The position numbers were made by a program, and so were the translations under genes. Positions 55,005-64,000 of a stretch of DNA of 64,000 bases are shown here, in pieces. The notes under the pieces are model-generated. The model had not been told where the DNA came from and made no database searches. It worked only from the letters and a program-made list of their open reading frames with translations. Positions within the stretch are counted from its first letter, which is position 1. Each line of letters opens with the position of its first letter. The stretch is from Trachythela sp. YZ-2020 (Eukaryota; Cnidaria; Anthozoa; Malacalcyonacea; Clavulariidae): NCBI GenBank assembly GCA_016169945.1, contig JADLSH010000279.1, positions 1,488,001 to 1,552,000 on the forward strand. The letters are read 5' to 3'.

Positions 55005-57770
55005 AATGCGCTCTCATGTGACTTAATACAAGGACGTCAATTTGGCACGCTTATTCTTGTGTTGAAATAATCATTCCAGAAATGGTTATTCAAGCTCCTT
55101 CCCCATGTTACGGCCATTTTGAGGACTGTTCATGGTGTTAATATGTAATTTTAAAGGATCGATTGCGAGGAATTCCATGCGAAAACTGATACTGCTAAAA
55201 ATAGAAGTGCGTAGATCATGAAATACAAAACTGAAGCGATTTACTGATCGTATCCCGGCCCCTTTATGCCTTTCACCCGCAGAGAATGTGAGCGGGTATA
55301 TATCTCTTCTCTATTCTGTATAAATGCAAGGTCAAATGCAAGATATTCAATTTTGCAAAATGAAAATCAAGGAATTTCATGGTTTTTGAGACTACGTCGA
55401 GGAAATACAACGGCGCGCAGTGCGAATGATATAGCCGCAGTTATCGTACAATCAAGGGTACGTACTTCATCTTTTGGAGCTGTAATTATTATTATTATTA
55501 TTATCTAAAAACCGATTTGCAGCTAGAGAGCTTAAATTGCTCAGTTTACATGGTTTAAATAAGATTAGTAAAAAAGGAAGATATTTACAAATTGTTAAAT
55601 TACAATCTAGAGATTATTAAAAGTCAGTAAAGGTCATTAAAGGTCTGTACACTAGTTGGTATATAGCTATTTTTAAAACGATTGTCATTATTTCTAAGAT
55701 TGTTATTGCGTTTCTCGGGAAGGAGATAGTGTAATTTATGATTTGGGTTAGCCAGTTTTTTAAAATGGGATCTACAAAGTAATGGATCCCCACCCCAACC
55801 CCCACCCTTTTTTTATAGTCCTAGCAGCAAATGAAAAGACTTAATTCCAGAACCAGTCGTCCATCACTATGAGTTGAGAAATCCTCGAAAGTCGAGTTTT
55901 TCAATTTTATTGTATAAAATTGCCAGTTGCATTTTTTCGCAACTGATCCTGGCTAGGTCTAAAAAATTTATATAATTTTCCGTTCGAGTATTCCATCTAC
56001 AAACAACTTCTACTATAAATCACCTTAGTTTCGTTTAACAGGCAATTACGGCAGGGTCTTTTTATAATCACACTCTGCTCGCAGGGTAAAGGGGCGCCAC
56101 TATATGATTACAGAAACTTTAATGGTGTTAAGTAACCAGCCTCTTGTATAAGTAACACTGAGACAATAAGAGATGGCCTTTACTGGACCTCTAGGGAGAT
56201 TAGTTTAGAACTGATATTAAGCTTTCCAGCATAAATACAGCTGGTTTAGTTTTTTACCCATTAATTTAAAATAACCCCAAAGGTAACTTAGGTATTTACA
56301 AAGGCGAAGAATAGTAGAATACATGCTATTATTTGACAGACATGGAACTGATAAAGTGGATATCGGAATCCCGAGAAGCATTTTGCCTTAGCAACAAGAT
56401 TGAGAAACATTCGCATTTTTCATACATATTTTATGGGGGAATCTTAAGGAATCATACCTACTGTCATTTTTGAGATTACGAAATGTCGTTCAATATTTAT
56501 ATTCACTGAAGATTATCACGTAATATAGGGTCTTACTTTCCATTGTTTTCAGCACTTTTAAGGAACATTTCAAAAGAGCAAATTTAGTATCGTGAAAGAA
56601 TGGCCGAGTTTTTCAACGCTCGTGAAAGCACCAAGTGATTGATCCGATTATAGAGGCTATTTGATTTACAAAAAATCCGATTACCCAATTTTGTTTTTCT
56701 CAGAATTTCGGCGTGGCAACCTGAAGGAGATTAAAATATCCGACAGTCCTTGTGTGTGACATAGCTAATTGAGTTACATGTTGTTTTAAAAAACATTGGA
56801 ATCAAGGACCCTTTCCAGACCACTAGTGTAGTGTAATCCTGAAAACTTGACAGGGGGCACTAGTACATACGGACGGGGGGGGGGGGGTTTGATGGGAAAA
56901 GAACCTAGAGTAAAGTAATTAACATTATTTATACTGGATAGCTATATCAGTTTTAGAGTGCTCTCCCAAGAGGTCCATTATAAGGGTCCATTATATATCC
57001 CTTATTGGTAAAGTGTTATTAAACTGGATAGGTCTATCATATCGAAACTCTGAAACCGCAAAACGTCGACCTTTAGGCTTTAATGATTTTTTTGTGATTT
57101 TTTTCTCGATTTTTCGATATAGAAAAAATGTTTCTATATTTTTGTGATTTGTCTATTTTTTTGTGATTGTTTTTCTGATTTCTTGTGATTTTTAAATTTT
57201 TTCTGATTTTTTTTTACTTTTCTGAAGGTGTACGAGATTTAAATCAGTGATTTGCCCCTCGAAAAGCACAATGGATGTGCATATGTAGAATTGGGGCATG
57301 GAAATTATGTTTTGGAAAATGCTACGAACAAATAGAAACATTAATTATGAAAGAGTTCTGACCTTCAAAGGACAACGTTCATTGAATTAGCTGCATACCA
57401 TTGTTTACGCTCTGTAAAAGATTGGAAAACAATGTGTTTACGTACGCATTTTGTGTTCCAATTAAACTTTGAATGACCTTAGCCATATACAGTATGCATG
57501 TAGAGGATTTAGCTTGAGAAGGCTTATAACATGTGAGCCTATAACCTTTAAACATGAGTTATAATATATTAGTTTATGTTCTCCTATGTCAAACATGCAT
57601 GGATAAAAACATAAACCTTTTAAAATAACTAGCTTTCTTTAATCCCTAGCATGCAGCCCTAGTTTAACTTTGTTGAAACAGCGAATACGGTATAAGATAT
57701 TGTTTTTAGATGTTGTTATTATCTTCAAGCAGTTTCAACTGAAGAAATTCCGAATTTAGTCTAAGATAAA
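55005..57770. other. Gene-free stretch with dispersed repeats
   Basis: Two units of the dispersed GGTCCAGTAA-type family (56155-56250 reverse, 56930-57040 forward) and a T-rich tract (57080-57230) related by inversion to 52372-52500. A G-homopolymer is at 56876-56887. No coding sequence recognised. Confidence 0.5.
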
Positions 57771-57794
57771 CATGAAATGCTTTCACAGAAAACA

Positions 57795-58100
57795 GAAAAT
57801 GTCTTTTCACATGTGAACTGTTCTAATTCCACATATGAAATGGTAATTTTACATGTGAAATTGATTTTCACATAATTATGAACCTTTACTTTCAAAGCTG
57901 AAAGAATATGTGAAACTCAAATTTTATATGTGAAAATTCCGAATTTCAGCACACACAATCACAATTCCACTGATTGCACACACAATTTCACATGTGAAAT
58001 TCATTTTCACATAGTCTTAGGTTAGGAAATTTTACTTTTATTAGGTTCACATATTCTATAAGAATATGTGAACCTCAAATCACACATGTGAAAATTCTGT
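57795..58100. repeat. Cluster of TTCACATGTGAA palindromes
   Basis: At least eight occurrences of CACATGTGAA or TTCACATG/CACATATG variants within 300 bp, some in inverted pairs such as AGGTTCACATATTC / GAATATGTGAACCT. No ORF. Each contains CANNTG, the E-box core. Confidence 0.7.
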
Positions 58101-58697
58101 GCGATTAAGCAAGGACATATAGTCATAGTAGATGTATCAAGCGCAATAGTATACATTTTGTGTTGCATTTACAAACATTTTTTGAGCACAGTTTGAGCAT
58201 TCATTCGATTCTTTTTAATTGAAAATTAAGAACTTTAGCAATCACTTCTTCCTCACACTTTCACACTTTCTCGATTTTTTCAAGAATGCCAATCTAAGCA
58301 CTTTCACGTTCGCCCCTTTTTTAAGAGTGGTAATATAAGCATTTTCACTTTCGCAACTGCGCATCCAAATGGCGCGTTCTGCGCTGGGCCAAAATTGCAG
58401 TTTAATCAAACACGTAGCTGAGCCAATTAAACTGTTCAGTCAGATTGAACTGCAATGTGATTTGATTATGCAAATTTTGATTATGACTTTTCGCACGGTT
58501 GAATCGCTTCAAATTACAACAAAATATTCCCCCAAAACTATAAGTGCGCCTTTCGTTATTTTACTTTACACAGTAGACAAATATGCTACTATTAAAATTG
58601 TTTGAGGACAGTTCTTTTGTGGCTATATCGGAAAACAGAAATGATGATTGGCTTTGATATATGCATATTTTAGTACCTCCAGCCTCAGCTACATGTT

Positions 58698-59080
58698 AAA
58701 GCCTCTTACAGATGAGCAAGTTTTCTATGACAAGTTTTCATATGACAAGTTTTATTTGCTCGTCTGTATACGCAACTTTGCCAATTTTTTCTATGACAAG
58801 TACACTTGTTCAAAAGCTAACATGCTAGCTTGTCAAAGAAAAAATTGCCAAAGTACAAATTTTGCTCGTCTGTATGGGTCAACAAGGAAAACTTGTCAAA
58901 GTAATTTGAGCACTTAGGTGCGGTTGTTCAGCAATCTAATGTTGTATTAGCTATCACGGCGGTCAGAAAACCACAAACTTGGGATAGAAAATTTGTTGTA
59001 CGTACACACGTGCAATTGGCAAATAAAACTTGTCATATAAAAACTTGTCATAGAAAACTTGCTCGTCTGCAAGAGGCTTT
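58698..59080. repeat. MITE with AAAGCCTCTTACAGATGAGC ends
   Basis: The left arm (AAGCCTCTTACAGATGAGCA, then TATGACAAGTTTT words) is mirrored by CTTGCTCGTCTGCAAGAGGC at the right. It contains several internal ACTTGTCATA/TATGACAAGT inversions. A fragment of the family is at 9672-9760. Confidence 0.75.
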
Positions 59081-59331
59081 ATGATTCAACTGCAATTTTG
59101 GTCCAACGGAGAACGCGTCGTCATTTGCATGCGCAGTCGAAACTACGAATTCATCTATGGCAATCAAAGCACCTTCACCTTCGCAATTTCAAACAAGAAC
59201 GGCTGTCACGGCTTCTTTAAAACCTGTTTAGTGTTTTCACTCCAATTGTATCGTTTACCGTACTGTACGGTAATATCTTCTTTCGTGTCAATGTCATTGG
59301 TTCTGTTTTAGTGCAGGCAGTGGCGTAGCCA

Positions 59332-59471
59332 GCCCGCCGATTTAGTCCCGCCATGCAAATTTGTTCGTGTTCATTGACGGTGAAAACAATGAATTTCTAA
59401 AGAAATGAATAATGATAATGATTTGAAATTTGCATAGCGGGACCAAATCGGCGGGCTGACTACGCCACTGA
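59332..59471. mobile_element. hAT-type MITE, CAGTGGCGTAGCCAGCC family
   Basis: Ends CAGTGGCGTAGCCAGCC / GGCTGACTACGCCACTG. Flanks AGTGCAGG and ACTGCAGG form an 8-bp duplication with one mismatch. Same family as 7549-7698. Confidence 0.8.
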
Positions 59472-59670
59472 CTGCAGGTTCCCCAAAATGAAACAACAAT
59501 ACATTTGTACTAACAAAGCAGGTCTGTTTTCCACGTCTTCAACCGAATCCTAACGAAACGGAGGTTATTTCGTTATTTTCGGAAATGACCTTGATAAAAA
59601 ACCCTACGATACATTACGTTACTCTGTCAACGGTACGCAATTCGCATTTTATGCACATTTTCTTATTGAA

Positions 59671-59864
59671 GCCTGCCGCACACGAGAGAGCTCTTGCATG
59701 GCTGAGGATTTTACCTCGCGAGGCCGTTTGAGCAGTCACATTCTCTCCTGTGCGCATGGTTTTTGTTGAGAATTTTACCTCGCGAGTCCGTGAGACAAAG
59801 ATCTATCGTGTCAGTTTGATATGAGAGTAACTTGCTAAGCTACGACCTCTCGTGTGCGGCAGGC
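59671..59864. repeat. Foldback MITE (GCCTGCCGCACACGAGAG arms)
   Basis: The left arm GCCTGCCGCACACGAGAG and the right arm CTCTCGTGTGCGGCAGGC are mutual inverses. Internal repeated TTTTACCTCGCGAG. Related material is at 53850-54000. Confidence 0.75.
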
Positions 59865-60229
59865 TGCTGTTGTTATGTTTGCTCTGCTTGCTATAATGTG
59901 CTGCCAAGTATGCCCATGGCTATCGTTGTGTAAAATAGTCTGTACATGCAGGAATATACTTTAGACTGGTTTGCACTATCAAAGTTTCTTTGAACAGAGT
60001 ACAGTTTGATCGAAATGTGCGAAAGTTAAACTTGCACTTTCAGTCTTCACGTCACAGAAACTTCAATTTTCGCAGCGGCTTTGCTTTGGTTCAGAAAAAG
60101 AGCTCGAATCCTGCTTTATAGGTCTTTGATCGACTAAATGCTTCGGGTTATGTATAGTGTATAATAAAAGAGAAGAAATTTACTATATAGTGATTTGAAC
60201 TTTAACATACTTTAAAATGGTTACAAATT

Positions 60230-61640
60230 TTTGATGAGAGTCGATTGAGTTATGAGATTGCTATACGCGTGGCAATATTCAGTCAACTCTCGTCAACTCC
60301 CATGCAACTCTTGTTCTCGTTTGACCGGGCATATTAAAGAGTATAGCTTGAATGTCTAACTATAAATGTTTGCTACCCTTCAATAGTGTATATAGGTAAT
60401 CTTATGTCAACCTAAAGATTTCTACCGTGGACTGAAGCCTGTGCAGGGAAACATACCTTAATATACAGATAGATTTCTTGTGGTTGGGTTTAAACTCCGA
60501 ATTCAACACTCAACAGTAAAGCCTGGTTGCAATTTGCATGTCAACAGATGTAAAACAATGTCAATATATATCTTTGCAATCAATTAGGACGGATTCGCAT
60601 ACAGCATACAAAAAACAAGATAAATCAGGACTATTTCACATTGTCAACCATAATTTGGTATCAGACGGTATGTTATAGAAATGTTTAAACTTCAAAAGTC
60701 GTTGCGTTAACGACCTACTTTAATATCATTCTCTGTGTTATATATACCCTGCATGTTTAAAACATAAACAGAAACATTTCTTAAAACATAACGTGTTGTT
60801 TTGGTCGGGTTTTGGCTATAAAAGTACTTCGAATTTCGGCTAGCTAGACTATAGACTACTAGCTGGAATATAGAAATGTTAGCTATTTAGTGCCAATTAC
60901 ATATAGCTAGCATTACTTAGGTAATTCTATTTCTACCCTGTCTAAAACATAAAGGGAAACATACCTTAAAACACTGAACTTTTTCTTGTGGTTTGATACA
61001 GCCGGCTATAGAATAAACTCCCAGCTCAGCTCGTTTCTGAAACGATCTGAAACGAACTGACCGCAACCAACTTGTTTATGAGAAACAGGATTGGGAATTT
61101 AGAATAATATCCGGTGTCGAACCAATGACGCACGTAAGTTGGATGGCGTCTGTTTACTGTACGCGGTAATTGTAGTTACTGGAATGGATATGATCTCTCT
61201 GTGGGATACTATGTATAAGCAATCGGCGATCTGTGGAACAATGAAGAAAATAATTTAGGTCTTTGGATACATGCATGTAGAGCTGCTCTTTGTTTTTTTT
61301 ATAAGAGCAAAGTGCACGCCTTTACGCGCAAATAGGAACGTGTACAGCACATGGTAGATTTAGAATCAGGTGGTACATTGCAGTACATTGTCAGGGACGT
61401 AGCGACGCATCTGGAGTTGATGTGAAAGAATTTGACCTGAAATTTGAACTTCAATGTTATAATTTACCTGAAGTGTAATGATTGTAATATATATTTTTCT
61501 GCAGGGATAATGTAATAGAGGAGGGATCAGAGTCACTGGAGTAACTAAATGATACACTGACTATAATCTATATTATTATATTGGCGTTTTTGGAGGCAAA
61601 TACATATATAAGGAAATATGTTACGGAGTTTTGAAAAATG
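60230..61640. other. Gene-free stretch with diverged repeats
   Basis: It begins with a fragment of the CCCGGTCAAACGAG family (60230-60330). Then come three diverged direct units sharing AACATAAA..GAAACAT..CTTAA near 60440, 60760 and 60945. No coding sequence recognised. Confidence 0.45.
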
Positions 61641-61680
61641 TTTTTGCTGACGTCAACATTAAGGAGTGTTTATTAGTATA

Positions 61681-61844
61681 GGTAATAGCATGGTTTCGAG
61701 TGCAATTTGGAAAAAACATGCACGAGTGAGTTTTTCAAAGACTATCAAAATTGCACGAGTCCGAAGGACGAGTGCTATTTGAGGTCTTTGAAAAACTCAC
61801 GAGTGCATGTTTTTTCAAATTGCACGAGAAATCATGCTATTACT
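61681..61844. repeat. Foldback repeat
   Basis: The arms GGTAATAGCATG...GTGCAATTT and AAATTGCACGAG...CATGCTATTAC are mutual inverses, with inner GTGAGTTTTTCAAAGAC / inverse. Non-coding. Confidence 0.75.
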
Positions 61845-62699
61845 TATTAATAATATACATGAAAAAATTTAACACGAAAGAGAATCTTTCCAATCGGAAT
61901 ACTTTATGCAAATAACATGAAAAAAAATGTAACAGGAAGAGGTTTTTTCTAGTCAAAAATGATTTTTGTGCAAATTAAATTTTAAAAATTTGCACTATAT
62001 TTCCTTTTTTCTGCACTGTATTTCCTCAAAACTGCACTGCTCTCAGCCAATCAGAATTGAGAAATATTTTCATGTATATTATTAGGTTTAAAACCACGAG
62101 CGCGAGTGGTGTTAAACCTAATAAACCACGTACTGCGAGTTTATTGAACGGCTTCAAAAACGTCTCATTAGTATTCTTTATATTAAAGAATACTACTTAG
62201 GATGAGGTTTTTATATAAAGAATACTAATGAAGATGAGCTTGGTCAGGTATAAATGGTATATGGTTGACATGATTTGCCAAAAAGCTGGTTATAACGCCA
62301 TGTTACGAGTCACGAATATTTCTCTTTGATCTTGACCCTAATCCCGACCCAATCCCTAACCCTATTGTGTGCGTAACATGGACTTAGAACCAAAAAGCTT
62401 ATGAATTATTAATGAGTTTTTTAATTAAATTGTGTTTTTAACAGTTTTAAAACCCTTTGAAAATAGTGCTGACGTCAGCAATTTTGTGACGTCAAGTGAA
62501 ACCCTGCTGTCTTAAGCTTCTCATTGCGTTTAATCTGTCTATGGTTTAATATGTATACAGCATGTTCAGATTTAAGCTCAGATTAATAAATAAGTGCTTT
62601 TAGGTCAGTAAGTAAGTGGGGATGTGCTAATCATCCTTACTTGCAGCTGAGAGCTGAGCTGAATTGCGAAAGACGCAGCTCGACTTAGTCAAGTCGAAG

Positions 62700-62975
62700 C
62701 CTTATTAAAGGCGCCACTGGCTGTCACCGTATGACTCATGCCTGATCAGGGAGCACAGCTACGATGGAAGGATTGGTTCGTTTGGGGCTTATCCCAACCC
62801 ACACTGTCAACATTCCCTGTGGGAGGAACCCGGAGTACCCGGAGAAAACACACGACTTTCGGTAGAGCGTTGACTGACTCACTTCACATTAGTCATGAGT
62901 CCCCAGCGAGAATCGAACCCACGATCTCAGAGGTGAAAGGCGACTTTGCTCTGACGACTGCGCCACCGAAGCCCC
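62700..62975 (-). repeat. tRNA-derived SINE
   Basis: Read on the minus strand from 62975: GGGGCTTCGGTGGCGCAGTC, with TGGCGCAGTCG as pol III A box, and GTGGGTTCGATTCTC as B box about 60 nt from the start. The tRNA-unrelated body follows (CCGGGTACTCCGGGTT-like words). The plus-strand ORF at 62738-63004 is an accidental translation of this SINE. Confidence 0.75.
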
Positions 62976-63009
62976 TGTGTATATGGGTGGGTTTCACTAG
63001 GTAGGGCAG

Positions 63010-63900
63010 TACGGCACATGGTTGTCAACTCTAAAAGGAAAGACAGTTATCAGAGTAACTGAATTGTTCACTATATGTATTGAATTGGTGGTAAATACAT
63101 GTGCTGGAAGCATGTAGGTCATTTACTCACTCCCATAATCATAGGCGTAGGAAGCAACTTCAAGGTGGAGGGGCACTTCGTCTTAAGGGCTCATCTTTTA
63201 TTAGAAATAGGCACTGTCCCGACTGTTTAAGCCGGAAAAAAAGACTTTGAAATAAACTTGGAGGGGGGAGGAGGACGTGTCCCCCCCTCCCCGGTTCTTA
63301 CGCCACTGTCCATAATGGTCAAAATATTTTAATTTGATTACCATGTGTTGTAGCACCATATAAAACACTCAGCCAAAGCCCACCTAATGTGAAGCTGCGC
63401 AATGCGTTTTTTAAGGGCAAAGATTGCCTTATTGCGCAAATAGGAACGTGCACAGCACATGATGTTGATTTAAGATCAGATTATTTTTAACATTGAGTAA
63501 TTTTGGGTGTAGAGATCACTATGCGCATTGAATATATAGATACATTTACGAAGAGCTGTCGATATATATATCATGGTCACACTAATCTACAAAGGGTACA
63601 GTCACAGACAAAACGCTGTCTATTCTCAAGTCAAACTTCAATGTTTATAATGATTCAGCCAATCAGCATGAGGCCAGATAAACGTCATTCATGTTAATTG
63701 GCCAGATTAAAACATGTCATTTGCTTTTGACATGAGCAGGACAATGTTTTCAATGGACGGGTTCGAACAAAGGGTCAATTGTGTCTATTGTGCAGGAAAT
63801 AACAGCACAAGAGGAAATTTAGGGGCGGACCATAAAAAAGTCCACCCCCCCCATCACTTTTCTAATGGTCCGTCCCTTAGTAGAACCTATTAACAGATGT
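63010..63900. other. Gene-free stretch
   Basis: No recognisable gene. A short block (GCGCAAATAGGAACGTG, ACAGCACATG) at 63435-63470 repeats one at 61326-61360. Poly-C/G runs near 63280 and 63845 lie in inverted-repeat contexts. Confidence 0.45.
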
Positions 63901-63936
63901 TGTACATAACGACGTTTTGGGCGGTGCGTGACTACT

Positions 63937-64000
63937 ACTACCATAATGCTTTGCGAGTATCTTTATAGAAAAATATAACAAATACTCGCAAAGCATCTCG
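63937..64000. repeat. Foldback element cut by the window end
   Basis: TGCTTTGCGAGTAT and its inverse ATACTCGCAAAGCA lie ~35 bp apart. The right flank is outside the window. Confidence 0.6.

Noticed and set aside
62738..63004. 88-codon ORF
   Set aside because: It overlaps a tRNA-derived SINE with visible A and B boxes on the other strand.

Overview
This is a 64 kb piece of an animal nuclear genome. It is AT-rich, its genes carry GT-AG introns, and most intergenic and intronic DNA is old DNA transposons and foldback (MITE-like) repeats. Gene content (three-HMA-domain ATP7 copper pump, mitochondrial GCSH, a selenocysteine MsrA, a PPP1R3-like gene, SAM/HECT transposon proteins) fits a non-vertebrate metazoan. 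The repeat style suggests a cnidarian, but that placement is an inference.

Layout: 1-6.2 kb is repeats, including a 1.4 kb transposon with minisatellite-bearing terminal inverted repeats (2904-4282). 6.2-12.0 kb is a three-exon (+) methionine sulfoxide reductase A gene with an in-frame TGA at the catalytic cysteine and a convincing form-2 SECIS hairpin in its 3' UTR. 12.7-16.6 kb is the (-) five-exon mitochondrial glycine cleavage H protein gene, convergent with msrA. 16.7-25.2 kb is one large transposon. It has an 8-bp target duplication and inverted ends built from a 21-bp minisatellite, and it inserted 55 bp upstream of the GCSH start codon. It carries two convergent genes, a SAM-UBZ4-HECT ubiquitin-ligase-like protein and a SAM-HTH-integrase, and has itself been hit by smaller transposons. 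25.2-29.7 kb has no recognised coding sequence but holds a duplicated 300-bp unit that could be promoter or first-exon DNA. 29.7-43.8 kb is a 17-exon (+) copper-transporting P1B-ATPase (ATP7-like, 1045 aa predicted), with introns full of repeats. 48.2-49.6 kb is a single-exon (-) protein-phosphatase-1 glycogen-targeting-like gene with its promoter region repeated about four times. 49.6-64 kb is gene-poor: foldback elements, a local duplication with insertion and empty sites, and a tRNA-derived SINE.

The host genes are not an operon. MsrA, GCSH and ATP7 concern redox repair, one-carbon metabolism and copper handling and are simply neighbours. The two transposon genes probably do work together. 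Both proteins start with a similar SAM domain, so the ligase could be tethered to the integrase. In this copy both reading frames appear broken by single small frameshifts near their 3' ends.
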